64,000 nt of DNA from Vibrio nigripulchritudo ATCC 27043 (GCF_000222685.1 NZ_AFWJ01000113.1:1-64000), one strand, 5' to 3'; positions 26,053-36,864 are shown, counted from the first letter of the stretch. The notes: a model not told the origin generated them from the sequence alone. A program made the numbers and translations.

Positions 26053-27879
26053 ATGCCCGATAAATTCAATATGCACGCAGCCCCTTTTGATCGGCTGTCT
26101 TCACAGGAACAAGAGTCCCTGAGATCATCACTGGATGTTGCTTACTACCGGAAGAATGAGGTGATCCTCAAACCCGGTCAGCAGAACACGTCTTTGCATA
26201 TTTTGATCAAAGGCGCGGTGGAAGAACGTTCGGGCGACGATGAAGAGATTTTCGCTCACTATGCGAATGACGATTTGTTCGATGTACGCTCCCAGCTTGA
26301 AGGAAACGTAAAACATAAATACGTCGCGCTGGAAGACACCTTAAGTTATTTACTGCCCAAATCTGTATTCACCCAGCTTTATCAAACTAACAACCAGTTT
26401 GCCGCGTATTTCGACTCCAATTTATCCAAAAGACAAGCCCTATTGGAAGCGGCACAAAAGCAGCAAAATCTGGGTGAATTCATTCTGACCAAAGTTGATG
26501 ACAGCATTTATCACCCGGTGCTTGTGCTTTCACCGGACGAACCTCTTAATGCGGTGACGCGCCTGATGAAAGAGCAGTCCATTGATAGTACGCTCGTTCA
26601 GCTTAACCAAGAAGACCCTAGGCTTGATGCCAAGCCTTCGCCTTACCCCTACGGCATTATCACACGAACCAATATGCTGCATGCCGTTATGCTTGATGGC
26701 TGCGCTCTGGATACCCCCGTTGGCGATATTGCCACCTATCCGGTTTTTTACGTTGAAGAAGATGACTTCCTGTTCAATGCCATGATCACCATGACGCGCA
26801 ACCGCATGAAACGCGTGATGGTATGTAACGGCGAACAGCCCGTCGGCATGCTGGACATGACTCAGATTCTGTCGAGTTTTTCTACTCACTCTCATGTGCT
26901 GTCCCTCAGCATCGCACGAGCTCAGAGTATTGATGAACTGGCCATAGCCGCAAACCGCCAACGAAATCTGGTGGAAAGCTTGATCAGCAACGGCATACGC
27001 ACGCGATTCGTTATGGAGCTGATCTCAGCCGTCAATGAACAAATCATCGAAAAAGCGTTTCACCTCGTGGTGCCAGAAGAAAGACACGAGCAGTGCTGCC
27101 TGATTGTTCTCGGCTCCGAAGGACGAGGAGAACAGGTTCTGAAAACCGATCAGGACAACGCGCTGATCATCAAAGATGATGTCGAATGGTCAGACAGTCA
27201 GCGTACCATGGATAAGCTCACTCACACCTTACAGCAGCTCGGTTACCCGCTCTGTCCAGGGAACGTAATGGTCAACAACCCAGAATGGGTAGACAGCCAA
27301 AGCGGGTGGCAACGGGTGATTTCTCAGTGGATTAAAAAAGGCACTCCAGAGCATGTGATGAAACTGGCGATCATGGCAGATGCCCATGCCGTTGCCGGTA
27401 ACAGGGATCTGCTTACCCCCATTGCTACACACATTTCTCAAACCATGAAAAACAACATGCTGGTGCTGCTCGACTTCACCCGCCCTGCTTTGCAGTTTTC
27501 CCTACCTTTAACTTTGTTTGGCAACGTGAAGAAGAGCAAAGACGGTCTGGATATCAAGAGAGGAGGTATTTTCCCCATCGTTCATGGGATACGAGCTCTG
27601 ACGCTGGAATACGCACTGGAAGAGAAAAACACCTTTGACCGAATTGAAGCGCTGCAACGTAAAAAGATTCTGGAACCGGATACTGCCGACAACCTAAGTG
27701 AAGCTCTCAAGCTCTTTTTCAAATTGCGCCTCAGCCAGCAGTTGTCGGAGCATCACAGTGGCAATAATATCGAACTACAATTGTTAGACCGCTCAGAGCG
27801 GGATTTGCTACGGCACAGCCTGCACGTGGTGAAGAAGTTCAAACAGTGGTTAGGCTACCACTACCAAATCAGAGATTAG
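26053..27879 (+). CDS. Cyclic-nucleotide-binding, CBS and DUF294 nucleotidyltransferase-like protein
   Basis: This 608-residue cytoplasmic protein has an N-terminal cyclic-nucleotide-binding fold (about 8-125), a CBS-domain pair (about 150-280), a DUF294 nucleotidyltransferase-like domain with GSEGRGEQ and DQDNAL (from about 354) and the DUF294 C-terminal domain. The GS and D-x-D pattern of the nucleotidyltransferase fold is kept, so catalysis is possible. The ATG at 26053 is preferred over the GTG codons at 26023 and 26035, though no clear ribosome site precedes any of them. The exonuclease gene follows after seven bases. The pair commonly accompanies acetate symporter and sensor genes in gammaproteobacteria, suggesting an accessory role in acetate metabolism. 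That role is unproven. Confidence 0.85.
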   Translation: MPDKFNMHAAPFDRLSSQEQESLRSSLDVAYYRKNEVILKPGQQNTSLHILIKGAVEERSGDDEEIFAHYANDDLFDVRSQLEGNVKHKYVALEDTLSYLLPKSVFTQLYQTNNQFAAYFDSNLSKRQALLEAAQKQQNLGEFILTKVDDSIYHPVLVLSPDEPLNAVTRLMKEQSIDSTLVQLNQEDPRLDAKPSPYPYGIITRTNMLHAVMLDGCALDTPVGDIATYPVFYVEEDDFLFNAMITMTRNRMKRVMVCNGEQPVGMLDMTQILSSFSTHSHVLSLSIARAQSIDELAIAANRQRNLVESLISNGIRTRFVMELISAVNEQIIEKAFHLVVPEERHEQCCLIVLGSEGRGEQVLKTDQDNALIIKDDVEWSDSQRTMDKLTHTLQQLGYPLCPGNVMVNNPEWVDSQSGWQRVISQWIKKGTPEHVMKLAIMADAHAVAGNRDLLTPIATHISQTMKNNMLVLLDFTRPALQFSLPLTLFGNVKKSKDGLDIKRGGIFPIVHGIRALTLEYALEEKNTFDRIEALQRKKILEPDTADNLSEALKLFFKLRLSQQLSEHHSGNNIELQLLDRSERDLLRHSLHVVKKFKQWLGYHYQIRD

Positions 27880-27886
27880 GAGCTTA

Positions 27887-28522
27887 ATGAACAGACTAAT
27901 ACGCTGGTGGTGGCATCGAAAACTGAAGGGAAACCCATACCAACAGCTCTTCAAAGCGCCCAACAAGACCGAATATGTGTCGCTGGATTGCGAGACCACC
28001 AGCCTGGATCCCAACCGCGCCGAACTGGTGACCATTGCTGCGACCAAAATCATCGAAAACCGGATTATCACCAGCCAGCCGTTTTACGTTCGATTAAGAG
28101 CCCCCCAATCGTTAGACGCCAATTCCGTGTGTGTGCACAAGATTCGCCATTCTGATCTGGAAGGTGGCATAAGCGAAAAACAGGCAATAGAGGCGCTTAT
28201 TGAGTTCATCGGCAATCGCCCGGTTGTGGGGTATCACATTCGATACGACAAGACGATTCTCGATCTCGCGTGTCGAAAGCATTTGGGGTTCCCTTTACCC
28301 AACCCGCTTATTGAAGTGAGCCAGATCTATCATGAGAAGCTTGAGAGGCATCTTCCAAACGCCTACTTCGACTTAAGTCTGGATGCCATTTGTAAGCACT
28401 TAGGCTTGCCGCTACAAGACAATAAGCACGACGCCCTGCAAGATGCCATTTCCGCTGCATTAGTTTATGTACGGCTCAGGTACGGCGATTTACCCGCCCT
28501 TACCTCTGCTTATGTGCGTTAA
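27887..28522 (+). CDS. DnaQ-like DEDDh 3'-5' exonuclease
   Basis: This 211-residue protein has exonuclease motifs I (SLDCETTSLDP), II (HIRYDKTILD) and III (HDALQDA), so all acidic residues and the histidine of the DEDDh class are present. It resembles the epsilon subunit of DNA polymerase III but is not the main dnaQ product, lacking a clear clamp/alpha-binding tail. A TAGGAG ribosome site overlaps the stop codon of the preceding gene, indicating coupled translation. Its substrate, DNA or RNA, cannot be read from sequence. Confidence 0.87.
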   Translation: MNRLIRWWWHRKLKGNPYQQLFKAPNKTEYVSLDCETTSLDPNRAELVTIAATKIIENRIITSQPFYVRLRAPQSLDANSVCVHKIRHSDLEGGISEKQAIEALIEFIGNRPVVGYHIRYDKTILDLACRKHLGFPLPNPLIEVSQIYHEKLERHLPNAYFDLSLDAICKHLGLPLQDNKHDALQDAISAALVYVRLRYGDLPALTSAYVR

Positions 28523-28713
28523 TTTGCTCTGCAATTAAAGCCAAGATCCACCTCTCAGTTCTCTAAGTAACCGGCTGCTTATAAAGGCAAAACCACATTT
28601 CTCATCCTAAAGTCTAATTGTAGAAAAACTGGGGGTAGCTGAGAGTTAATACCAACCGATTTCCATATCATTTCGGAAATAATGGAACTTGCTGAATTCA
28701 CAAGGAGAGAGCA

Positions 28714-30663
28714 ATGAGTGAAGCCCACGTTTATCCGGTCAAAGAAAATATTAAAGCTAAGACCCATGCCGATAACGACACTTATCTGGCAATGTACCAA
28801 CAGTCTGTGACCGACCCAGAGGGCTTTTGGGGCGAGCATGGAAAAATCGTAGATTGGATCAAACCATTCACCAAAGTGAAACAAACCTCTTTCGATACAG
28901 GTCATGTCGATATCCGCTGGTTCGAAGACGGGACTCTCAACGTTTCAGCCAACTGTATTGACCGCCACCTTGCTGATCGCGGTGACGATGTTGCCATTAT
29001 CTGGGAAGGCGACGACCCAGCCGACGACAAGACACTCACTTTCAATGAACTGCACAAAGAAGTGTGCCGTTTCTCTAACGCGCTGAAAGAGCAAGGCGTA
29101 CGCAAGGGCGATGTGGTCTGCCTGTATATGCCGATGGTGCCTGAAGCAGCCGTTGCTATGTTGGCGTGTACCCGTATTGGTGCGGTTCACACCGTGGTAT
29201 TTGGCGGCTTCTCTCCAGAAGCACTAGCCGGACGTATTATCGACTCCGACGCAAAAGTGGTGGTAACCGCAGACGAAGGCGTTCGTGGTGGTCGCGCAGT
29301 ACCTCTGAAGAAAAATGTTGATGAAGCACTGACTAACCCTGATGTGAAAACCATCTCCAAAGTTCTGGTACTGAAACGTACGGGTGGCGATGTTGAATGG
29401 CATGAGAAACGCGATGTCTGGTGGCACGAAGCAACTGCTTCAGTATCTGACGACTGCCCACCAGAAGAGATGAGCGCCGAAGACCCGCTGTTCATCCTGT
29501 ACACTTCCGGTTCAACAGGTAAACCAAAAGGCGTATTGCACACCACAGGTGGCTACTTGGTTTACGCTACAATGACATTTAAGTACGTATTCGATTACCA
29601 GCAAGGCGAAACCTTCTGGTGTACCGCTGATGTGGGCTGGATTACTGGTCACACTTACCTGATTTACGGGCCGCTTTCCAACGGTGCCAAAACCATTTTG
29701 TTTGAAGGTGTACCTAACTACCCAAGTACGGCTCGCATGAGTGAAGTCGTCGACAAGCACAACGTTAACATTCTATACACCGCTCCGACTGCCATTCGCG
29801 CATTGATGGCGAAAGGCAATGAAGCGGTTGCGGGTACTCACCGAAACAGCCTTCGCATTATGGGATCTGTGGGTGAACCCATTAACCCAGAAGCATGGGA
29901 GTGGTACTACAAGACCATCGGCGACGAGAAATCTCCAATTGTCGATACTTGGTGGCAAACGGAGACAGGCGGCATCTTAATCACGCCTCTACCAGGCGCA
30001 ACGGAACTGAAACCGGGCTCGGCAACGCGTCCATTCTTCGGCGTTCAGCCAGCTCTTGTAGACAACATGGGCGAGATTGTGGACGGCGCGACCGAAGGCA
30101 ATCTGGTTATTCTGGATTCCTGGCCAGGTCAGATGCGTACGGTCTATGGCGACCATGAACGCTTCGAGCAGACTTACTTCTCTACCTTTAAAGGCATGTA
30201 CTTCACTGGTGATGGCGCACGTCGCGACGAAGACGGCTACTACTGGATCACCGGTCGTGTGGATGACGTACTGAACGTATCCGGTCACCGTATGGGTACG
30301 GCAGAGATTGAATCTGCGCTGGTTGCTTTCGACAAGATTGCAGAAGCCGCGATTGTCGGTGTTCCGCATGATATTAAAGGTCAGGCGATTTACGCCTACA
30401 TCACTCTGAACGACGGTGAAATTCCAAGTGCTGAACTTCATAAAGAAGTGAAGAATTGGGTACGTAAAGAAATTGGTCCAATTGCCACGCCAGACGTATT
30501 GCACTGGACAGACTCTCTGCCTAAAACGCGCTCTGGCAAGATTATGCGTCGTATTCTTCGTAAGATTGCCACGGGTGACACAGGCAATCTGGGTGATACT
30601 TCTACGCTGGCAGACCCAAGTGTGGTGAACAAACTGATAGAAGAAAACCAAAACCTATCTTAA
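28714..30663 (+). CDS. acs: Acetyl-CoA synthetase
   Basis: This 649-residue enzyme makes acetyl-CoA from acetate, ATP and CoA through acetyl-AMP, the high-affinity acetate-assimilation route. The phosphate loop [11 protein letters not shown] and the catalytic loop PKTRSGK are intact. The last lysine is K609, the residue controlled by reversible acetylation in Salmonella and E. coli. An AAGGAGAG ribosome site precedes the ATG. In V. cholerae, acs is activated by CrbR/CrbS, both encoded nearby here. A strong terminator follows. Confidence 0.97.
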   Translation: MSEAHVYPVKENIKAKTHADNDTYLAMYQQSVTDPEGFWGEHGKIVDWIKPFTKVKQTSFDTGHVDIRWFEDGTLNVSANCIDRHLADRGDDVAIIWEGDDPADDKTLTFNELHKEVCRFSNALKEQGVRKGDVVCLYMPMVPEAAVAMLACTRIGAVHTVVFGGFSPEALAGRIIDSDAKVVVTADEGVRGGRAVPLKKNVDEALTNPDVKTISKVLVLKRTGGDVEWHEKRDVWWHEATASVSDDCPPEEMSAEDPLFILYTSGSTGKPKGVLHTTGGYLVYATMTFKYVFDYQQGETFWCTADVGWITGHTYLIYGPLSNGAKTILFEGVPNYPSTARMSEVVDKHNVNILYTAPTAIRALMAKGNEAVAGTHRNSLRIMGSVGEPINPEAWEWYYKTIGDEKSPIVDTWWQTETGGILITPLPGATELKPGSATRPFFGVQPALVDNMGEIVDGATEGNLVILDSWPGQMRTVYGDHERFEQTYFSTFKGMYFTGDGARRDEDGYYWITGRVDDVLNVSGHRMGTAEIESALVAFDKIAEAAIVGVPHDIKGQAIYAYITLNDGEIPSAELHKEVKNWVRKEIGPIATPDVLHWTDSLPKTRSGKIMRRILRKIATGDTGNLGDTSTLADPSVVNKLIEENQNLS

Positions 30664-30703
30664 TAACTCAATTACCACCTTAAATTCCATCTCTTTATCA
30701 CTT

Positions 30704-30733
30704 GCCAGACCGGCTTCCGGTCTGGCTTTTTTT
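30704..30733 (+). terminator. Rho-independent terminator of acs
   Basis: GCCAGACCGG pairs perfectly with CCGGTCTGGC around CTT and is followed by seven T. Confidence 0.93.
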
Positions 30734-30884
30734 ACTTTCCACAAGCAAGAAAAAGATTTTCCATCAAAGAATTAGATTAGAAAATTATTTGCCACTCACG
30801 CAAACAATTCGTGCTACATAGAGAAACCTTCACTCCAACTGCTTGCATAAAATAGCCTTCAATTTTTCGCAGTCATCAGAAATC

Positions 30885-31790
30885 ATGTCTAAGCAGTTAT
30901 TGAGCTCTATTACTTTTGCAACCGTATGTTTGATCTGGGGGACCACATGGATGGCAATGGAAGTTGCCGTAGAATCAATCCCCCCCATCACCGCTACGGG
31001 AATCCGATTTCTCATTTCAGCACCATTACTGATGGTCATCGCGTGCATGATGAAGCAACCTCTGCTTTTCCCAAAAGGGAAACGTAAGTTTATGCTGGCG
31101 GTCGCAGTATTCTACTTTGCTATTCCGTTCACCCTGATGATTGTGGGTGAGCAATACATCTCATCCGGGCTTGCTTCGATTATTTTCGCCAATATGCCCA
31201 TTGCCGTTCTGGTTGTTTCTATGATCAGTTTGTCACTTCGTTTGGCGGCACATCAGCTATTTGGATTGGGAATGGCAGTGATTGCGTTATGCCTGATTCT
31301 GTCGGGTGAACTGGATATGGGGACGGGTAATGACAATGCTGGTATTGTCGCTTTGGTCGTCGCTGTTTTGATTCATGCCGTAATGTACGTATTAACTCAA
31401 AAACACGCACAGGGTATCCATGTACTGACCTACAATGCTATGCCTTCCGGCATCGCTTCGGTTTTGCTGCTGGTGACAGGTTCATTTCTGGAACAACCTG
31501 ACTTGCACCACATCTCGGATGAATCGGTTTACGCCGTTGTATATCTTGGGCTGGTGGCAAGTGTGATTGGCATTGTCGCCTACTTTTCACTGAACCAGAT
31601 GACTTCGCCTTTTACAGCTTCTCTTTGCTTCCTGATATTTCCCGTTGTTGCGCTTTTGCTGGATGCGTGGGTAAACGATAACCATCTGTCTGAACTTTCT
31701 CAGCAACTTCTGTTGCCACTTTTAGTTGGAATTGTGATCGCAAAAATGCCGCAACTTCCTGAATGGCTTATATCTCGTACCAGCAAATAA
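30885..31790 (+). CDS. EamA/DMT-family permease
   Basis: This 301-residue protein has ten predicted membrane helices in two EamA repeats, starting with TFATVCLIWGTTWMAMEVA, a typical DMT opening. Members export amino acids, purines or other metabolites, or act as drug exporters; the substrate cannot be set from sequence. The ATG at 30885 fits the family N terminus; upstream in-frame codons are not plausible. It stands alone, between the acs terminator and aroQ. Confidence 0.87.
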   Translation: MSKQLLSSITFATVCLIWGTTWMAMEVAVESIPPITATGIRFLISAPLLMVIACMMKQPLLFPKGKRKFMLAVAVFYFAIPFTLMIVGEQYISSGLASIIFANMPIAVLVVSMISLSLRLAAHQLFGLGMAVIALCLILSGELDMGTGNDNAGIVALVVAVLIHAVMYVLTQKHAQGIHVLTYNAMPSGIASVLLLVTGSFLEQPDLHHISDESVYAVVYLGLVASVIGIVAYFSLNQMTSPFTASLCFLIFPVVALLLDAWVNDNHLSELSQQLLLPLLVGIVIAKMPQLPEWLISRTSK

Positions 31791-31929
31791 CCTTTCCCGG
31801 GCTGGTCATTCAAATTGTCTCCTCTCTAGACGAGCCCGGTTTCTTTATCTTCCTCACAAATTCTCTTATCCTTGACACAAATTTGGCGAGGTTTGACCAG
31901 TATTTTGCTGCGAATTGCGCTGAATTGTC

Positions 31930-31935
31930 TATAAT
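31930..31935 (+). promoter_or_regulatory. Candidate -10 element for aroQ-accB-accC
   Basis: A perfect TATAAT lies about 110 bases before aroQ. A consensus-like TTGACA exists at 31873 but is too far upstream to be its -35. The leader between it and aroQ has no clear hairpin. Confidence 0.4.
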
Positions 31936-32045
31936 CGACAGTTAATTTGAGCAAGGTGACAAATTTAGCCTCTAAATTTCATCACTGGCTCACAAAATTT
32001 GGAATGGCGAATTTTAAGCCCCAGTTAAAGGAAGATAACCTCACG

Positions 32046-32504
32046 ATGGCAACAAAATCACGCATTCTGGTTCTGAACGGTCCTAATATTAATTTGTTAG
32101 GTCTACGTGAACCGGCACATTATGGCTCCAAAACTCTGGCGCAGATCATTCAGGATCTTGAATCTCAGGCGAAGTCACTCGATGTCGAGCTAACTCACCT
32201 GCAATCCAATCGTGAATACGAACTGATTGAAGCCATCCACGCAGCCATGGGAAATGTGGATTTTATCGTGATCAATCCAGCCGCCTTTACCCACACCAGT
32301 GTGGCATTGCGCGACGCATTACTGGGAGTCGACATTCCATTCATTGAAGTGCACCTGTCCAACGTTCACGCTCGTGAACCTTTCCGTCATCATTCTTATC
32401 TTGCCGACAAAGCAGTAGGGGTGATTTGTGGACTGGGCGCTCAGGGTTACCAATTCGCATTGGCTGCTGCGGTGAATCATCTGCAGTCAAACAGTAGTAA
32501 ATGA
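32046..32504 (+). CDS. aroQ: Type II 3-dehydroquinate dehydratase
   Basis: This 152-residue enzyme converts 3-dehydroquinate to 3-dehydroshikimate in the shikimate pathway; the type II enzymes are dodecamers. The motifs [44 protein letters not shown] and [17 protein letters not shown] carry the catalytic tyrosine-equivalent loop, asparagine, histidine and arginine. The ATG at 32046 gives the normal length; the frame continues upstream without a credible start. AGGAAG is about 14 bases away, a long spacing. The order aroQ-accB-accC is common in gammaproteobacteria. Confidence 0.96.
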   Translation: MATKSRILVLNGPNINLLGLREPAHYGSKTLAQIIQDLESQAKSLDVELTHLQSNREYELIEAIHAAMGNVDFIVINPAAFTHTSVALRDALLGVDIPFIEVHLSNVHAREPFRHHSYLADKAVGVICGLGAQGYQFALAAAVNHLQSNSSK

Positions 32505-32557
32505 CACAGAAAACTCTCTCCAGTGAGAGTCACCTAATTTGAGAAAGAGAAGATAAG

Positions 32558-33025
32558 ATGGATATTCGTAAAATTAAGAAGCTGATTGAGTTAGTGGAAG
32601 AATCTGGCATCGCAGAGCTTGAAATCTCTGAAGGTGAAGAGTCAGTACGCATCAGTCGCTCAGGTCCGGCACCAGTTGCTGCGGCTCCAATTCAATACGC
32701 AGCGGCGCCAGCTCCAGTTGCAGCGGCGGCTCCGGCAGCAGCACCTGCTCCAGCAGCGGCGGCAGAAGCACCAGAAGCCAGCGTACCAGCAGGTCACCAA
32801 GTTCTTTCTCCAATGGTAGGTACTTTCTACCGTTCTCCAAGCCCAGACGCTAAATCATTCGTTGAAGTCGGTCAGAGCGTAAACGCTGGCGACACGCTTT
32901 GCATTGTTGAAGCGATGAAAATGATGAACCAAATCGAAGCAGATAAATCTGGCGTAGTTACAGCAATCCTAGTGGAAGACGGTCAACCTGTTGAATTTGA
33001 CCAACCGCTAGTTGTTATCGAATAA
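32558..33025 (+). CDS. accB: Biotin carboxyl carrier protein of acetyl-CoA carboxylase
   Basis: The 155-residue protein has an N-terminal dimer region, an Ala/Pro-rich flexible linker (about 37-78) and a biotinyl domain with the modification motif EAMKMMNQ, in which K121 carries biotin. It shuttles carboxyl groups from AccC to the AccA/AccD carboxyltransferase in fatty-acid synthesis. accC follows after 14 bases, so the two are cotranscribed. Confidence 0.97.
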   Translation: MDIRKIKKLIELVEESGIAELEISEGEESVRISRSGPAPVAAAPIQYAAAPAPVAAAAPAAAPAPAAAAEAPEASVPAGHQVLSPMVGTFYRSPSPDAKSFVEVGQSVNAGDTLCIVEAMKMMNQIEADKSGVVTAILVEDGQPVEFDQPLVVIE

Positions 33026-33039
33026 CAGAGGCTGACTTT

Positions 33040-34383
33040 ATGCTAGATAAATTAGTCATCGCGAACCGAGGTGAAATTGCACTTCGTATCCTTCGCGCAT
33101 GTAAAGAGCTAGGTATTAAAACGGTTGCGGTTCACTCTACAGCTGACCGCGATTTAAAACACGTCTTGTTGGCCGACGAATCCATCTGTATCGGTCCTGC
33201 TCGTGGTATCGACAGCTACCTGAACATTCCCCGCATCATTTCTGCGGCAGAAGTAACAGGGGCTATCGCCATTCACCCTGGCTACGGTTTCCTGTCTGAA
33301 AACGCGGATTTTGCTGAACAAGTAGAACGCAGCGGTTTCATTTTTGTTGGTCCTAAAGCAGACACTATCCGCATGATGGGCGACAAAGTATCGGCTATCA
33401 CCGCGATGAAAAAAGCGGGCGTACCTTGTGTACCGGGTTCTGACGGCCCACTGGACGACGACGAATCTAAGAACAAAGCACACGCAAAACGCATTGGTTA
33501 CCCAGTAATCATCAAAGCGTCTGGCGGCGGCGGTGGTCGTGGTATGCGCGTGGTTCGTAACGAAGGCGAGCTTATCGAAGCGATTGCCATGACTCGTGCG
33601 GAAGCAAAAGCAGCATTCAACAACGACATGGTTTACATGGAGAAATTCCTGGAAAACCCTCGCCACGTTGAAGTTCAGGTTATTGCTGACGGCCAAGGCG
33701 GTGCAATCCACCTGGGTGAGCGCGACTGTTCAATGCAGCGTCGTCACCAGAAAGTGGTGGAAGAAGCGCCAGCACCAGGTATTACTGCTGAAATGCGTAA
33801 GTACATTGGTGAGCGTTGTACTCGTGCATGTCTGGAAATCGGCTACCGCGGTGCAGGTACATTCGAATTCCTATACGAAAACGGCGAGTTCTACTTCATT
33901 GAAATGAACACCCGTATTCAGGTAGAGCACCCGGTAACTGAAATGGTTACTGGCGTAGACCTCATCAAAGAGCAGCTTCGTGTTGCTGCGGGTCAGCCTT
34001 TGTCTTACACACAGGATGACATCAAGATCAGCGGTCACGCCGTTGAGTGTCGTATCAACGCAGAAGACCCAGAGCGCTTCCTACCATCACCAGGTAAGAT
34101 CGAGCGTTTCCACGCACCTGGCGGCATGGGCGTACGTTGGGAATCGCACATCTACACCGGTTACTCAGTACCACCTCATTACGATTCAATGATTGGTAAG
34201 CTGATCACCTTCGGTGAAAACCGTGATGTGGCGATTGCTCGTATGAAGAACGCATTGGGCGAAATGATCGTAGAAGGCATCAAAACCAACGTGCCGCTAC
34301 AAGAAATGATCATGAATGACGAGAACTTCCAGCACGGTGGAGCTAACATCCACTATCTAGAGAAGAAACTCGGTCTTCAGTAA
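33040..34383 (+). CDS. accC: Biotin carboxylase of acetyl-CoA carboxylase
   Basis: This 447-residue ATP-grasp enzyme carboxylates the biotin on AccB using ATP and bicarbonate. It shows the N-terminal [17 protein letters not shown], the ATP-binding glycine loop [25 protein letters not shown] and [14 protein letters not shown] motifs. Length is standard (E. coli 449). It ends an aroQ-accB-accC unit closed by a strong terminator. Confidence 0.97.
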   Translation: MLDKLVIANRGEIALRILRACKELGIKTVAVHSTADRDLKHVLLADESICIGPARGIDSYLNIPRIISAAEVTGAIAIHPGYGFLSENADFAEQVERSGFIFVGPKADTIRMMGDKVSAITAMKKAGVPCVPGSDGPLDDDESKNKAHAKRIGYPVIIKASGGGGGRGMRVVRNEGELIEAIAMTRAEAKAAFNNDMVYMEKFLENPRHVEVQVIADGQGGAIHLGERDCSMQRRHQKVVEEAPAPGITAEMRKYIGERCTRACLEIGYRGAGTFEFLYENGEFYFIEMNTRIQVEHPVTEMVTGVDLIKEQLRVAAGQPLSYTQDDIKISGHAVECRINAEDPERFLPSPGKIERFHAPGGMGVRWESHIYTGYSVPPHYDSMIGKLITFGENRDVAIARMKNALGEMIVEGIKTNVPLQEMIMNDENFQHGGANIHYLEKKLGLQ

Positions 34384-34410
34384 ACACTGAATCGCTGAAC
34401 TGTTTAAGAA

Positions 34411-34450
34411 CCACTCCCCGCGCTTAATCGGCGCGGGGAGTGTTTTTTTT
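34411..34450 (+). terminator. Rho-independent terminator of aroQ-accB-accC
   Basis: CACTCCCCGCGC pairs with GCGCGGGGAGTG around TTAATCG and is followed by eight T. Confidence 0.93.
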
Positions 34451-34507
34451 GTGCAAATCGGCTAGACTCCCCCACCAAAATCAATACGACGAAAAAGGTG
34501 CATTCCA

Positions 34508-35395
34508 ATGCCTTGGATTCAAATCAAGCTCAATGCGAGTGACAAGAACGCCGAACAGATCAGCGACATGCTGATGGAAGAAACAGGCGCACTGTCTGTA
34601 ACCTTTTTGGATGCTAAAGATACCCCAATATTTGAGCCTCTGCCGGGCGAGACGCGCCTTTGGGGGGAAACGGACATCGTTGCCCTTTACGACGCGGAAA
34701 TCGACGCTAAGCAGGTTCTGGCGCAAATCAGTGCTAGTGGCTTATTGGAAGAAGGCTTCGCCCACAAAGTGGAACAGTTGGAAGAAAAAGACTGGGAACG
34801 CGAGTGGATGGAAAACTTCCACCCAATGCAATTTGGCAAACGCCTGTGGATTTGCCCAAGCTGGCGCGACATTCCTGATCCAACAGCGGTTAACGTGATG
34901 TTGGATCCAGGTCTGGCATTCGGTACGGGAACGCACCCTACCACTTCACTGTGCCTAGAATGGCTGGATGGATTGGATCTTGAAGGCAAAACCGTCATCG
35001 ACTTTGGCTGCGGTTCCGGCATCTTAGCGATCGCTGCGATCAAGCTGGGAGCAAGCAAGGTCATCGGTATTGACATCGATCCACAAGCCATTCAGGCATC
35101 CAGAGCAAACGCTGAACGAAATGGCGTTGCTGAACAACTAGAATTGTTCCTGCCACAAGACCAGCCAGATAACCTTGTCGCCGATGTTGTCGTCGCCAAT
35201 ATTCTCGCAGGTCCACTTCGTGAGCTCTCGGGTGTCATTAAAGGGCTGATCAAACCTGAAGGTATGCTCGCGATGTCTGGTGTGTTAGATACACAGGCAG
35301 AAGACGTCGCAAACTATTACCGCGATGAACTGAACATCGATCCGATTGTAGAACAATCAGAATGGTGCCGAATCTCGGGTAAGAAAAAAGCATAA
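34508..35395 (+). CDS. prmA: Ribosomal protein L11 methyltransferase
   Basis: This 295-residue enzyme trimethylates ribosomal protein L11, which is encoded at the right end of this window. The SAM-binding core reads [17 protein letters not shown] followed by [15 protein letters not shown] and a [10 protein letters not shown] motif, all typical of PrmA. The ATG is kept; a GGTG sequence precedes it. It sits directly upstream of dusB-fis, as in many gammaproteobacteria. Confidence 0.96.
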   Translation: MPWIQIKLNASDKNAEQISDMLMEETGALSVTFLDAKDTPIFEPLPGETRLWGETDIVALYDAEIDAKQVLAQISASGLLEEGFAHKVEQLEEKDWEREWMENFHPMQFGKRLWICPSWRDIPDPTAVNVMLDPGLAFGTGTHPTTSLCLEWLDGLDLEGKTVIDFGCGSGILAIAAIKLGASKVIGIDIDPQAIQASRANAERNGVAEQLELFLPQDQPDNLVADVVVANILAGPLRELSGVIKGLIKPEGMLAMSGVLDTQAEDVANYYRDELNIDPIVEQSEWCRISGKKKA

Positions 35396-35504
35396 AAGCA
35401 AGTGAAAGTAAGCGCTTCAACGCTAATTGACTGAAATTTGGGCATTTTCAAAAACAAATTGTAAATGCTCAAAAATTAAGCTTTTCTCTTTGCGAAAAAA
35501 TGCG

Positions 35505-35518
35505 TAAAATGCGCGCCC
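35505..35518 (+). promoter_or_regulatory. Candidate dusB-fis promoter with GC-rich discriminator
   Basis: TAAAAT followed by GCGCGCCC lies about 36 bases before dusB. The -35 region (TTTTCT at 17 bases) is weak. The E. coli dusB-fis promoter is strongly growth-phase and ppGpp regulated through such a discriminator, so the same control is likely here. Confidence 0.55.
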
Positions 35519-35545
35519 TTGCTGGTATAGAACTGTGTCGTTGTT

Positions 35546-36514
35546 TTGAAAATCGGAAACTATCAACTTGAGAACAATCTGATCGTCGCGCCTATGGCAG
35601 GTGTCACCGATAGACCATTCAGAGAGTTGTGTCTTCGATACGGAGCTGGATTAGCCGTCAGTGAAATGATGTCGTCTAATCCAAAGGTCTGGAAAACAGC
35701 GAAATCCCAACAGCGCATGGTACATGAGGGCGAATCGGGCATTCGCTCTGTACAGATTGCCGGGGCAGATCCCCAGCAGATGGCAGAAGCCGCACAATAT
35801 AATGTCGAGAACGGTGCACAGATCATCGACATCAATATGGGCTGCCCTGCTAAGAAAGTGAATAAGAAGCTTGCCGGATCGGCGTTGCTGCAACACCCGG
35901 ACATAATCGAAAAGATTCTGACCGCTGTAGTGAACGCTGTAGATGTCCCTGTGACACTAAAAACCCGTACAGGCTGGAACACAGACAATAAAAACTGTGT
36001 CCAAATCGCTAAAATGGCCGAAGACTGCGGCATTCAGGCACTAGCCCTACATGGGCGTACACGAGCTTGTATGTACAAAGGCGAGGCAGAATACGACAGC
36101 ATCAAAGCGGCTAAGGCGGCTGTTTCAATACCGGTTATCGCTAACGGTGATATCGATAGCCCAGAAAAAGCCAAATACGTACTGGAGTACACCGGTGCAG
36201 ACGCTTTGATGATTGGACGCCCTGCCCAGGGACGTCCGTGGATTTTTCAGGAAATCCACCACTATTTGGAAAACGGCAGCACTATGCCTTCGCTTCCAAC
36301 CGAGGAAGTGAAAGACATTATGCTTGGTCATGTGAACGCTCTTCATGAATTTTATGGCGAGTTTTTGGGTCCCCGTATTGCGCGTAAACACGTAGGCTGG
36401 TATCTGAAAGAACATGAGCAGGCGAGTGAGTTTCGCCGTACCTTCAACGCGATAGAAGCAGCCGAGCTGCAACTTGAAGCGCTAGAAGGTTATTTTGATA
36501 ACGTTGCATCATAA
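35546..36514 (+). CDS. dusB: tRNA-dihydrouridine synthase B
   Basis: This 322-residue FMN enzyme reduces uridine in the D-loop of tRNA. It carries [15 protein letters not shown], the active-site motif [14 protein letters not shown] and [11 protein letters not shown]. The start must be the TTG at 35546: the only other in-frame codons back to the TAG at 35528 are AAC, TGT, GTC, GTT and GTT. There is no visible ribosome site. The N terminus ([18 protein letters not shown]) aligns with E. coli DusB. fis follows 24 bases later in the same transcript. Confidence 0.94.
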   Translation: MKIGNYQLENNLIVAPMAGVTDRPFRELCLRYGAGLAVSEMMSSNPKVWKTAKSQQRMVHEGESGIRSVQIAGADPQQMAEAAQYNVENGAQIIDINMGCPAKKVNKKLAGSALLQHPDIIEKILTAVVNAVDVPVTLKTRTGWNTDNKNCVQIAKMAEDCGIQALALHGRTRACMYKGEAEYDSIKAAKAAVSIPVIANGDIDSPEKAKYVLEYTGADALMIGRPAQGRPWIFQEIHHYLENGSTMPSLPTEEVKDIMLGHVNALHEFYGEFLGPRIARKHVGWYLKEHEQASEFRRTFNAIEAAELQLEALEGYFDNVAS

Positions 36515-36538
36515 TTACAGAAAAGAGCTAGACCGAAT

Positions 36539-36835
36539 ATGTTCGAACAAAATCTGACTTCCGAAGCATTGACAGTAACTACAGTGACCTCTCAAGACCA
36601 GATCACTCAAAAGCCATTACGTGACTCTGTAAAAGCGTCTCTTAAAAACTACCTTGCTCAACTTAATGGCCAGGAAGTCAATGACCTGTACGAATTAGTA
36701 TTGGCAGAAGTTGAACAGCCACTACTAGACACTATCATGCAGTACACTCGCGGTAACCAAACTCGCGCAGCAACCATGATGGGTATCAACCGCGGTACGC
36801 TTCGTAAGAAACTGAAAAAATACGGCATGAACTAA
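36539..36835 (+). CDS. fis: DNA-binding nucleoid protein Fis
   Basis: The 98-residue protein has the same length as E. coli Fis and ends in the conserved helix-turn-helix ([27 protein letters not shown]). Fis bends DNA, activates rRNA and tRNA promoters and shapes the nucleoid in fast growth. It is cotranscribed with dusB from a promoter with a GC-rich discriminator, and a terminator follows. Confidence 0.98.
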   Translation: MFEQNLTSEALTVTTVTSQDQITQKPLRDSVKASLKNYLAQLNGQEVNDLYELVLAEVEQPLLDTIMQYTRGNQTRAATMMGINRGTLRKKLKKYGMN

Positions 36836-36864
36836 TCAACCGATTGGTTTAAATCGAATTTTTA

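Noticed and set aside
28523-28713. CRP site upstream of acs
   Set aside because: No TGTGA-N6-TCACA-like palindrome was found, although cAMP control of acs is known in other bacteria.
29989-30651. 220-codon minus-strand frame inside acs
   Set aside because: It is the reverse shadow of strongly codon-biased acs and has no family resemblance or start signals.
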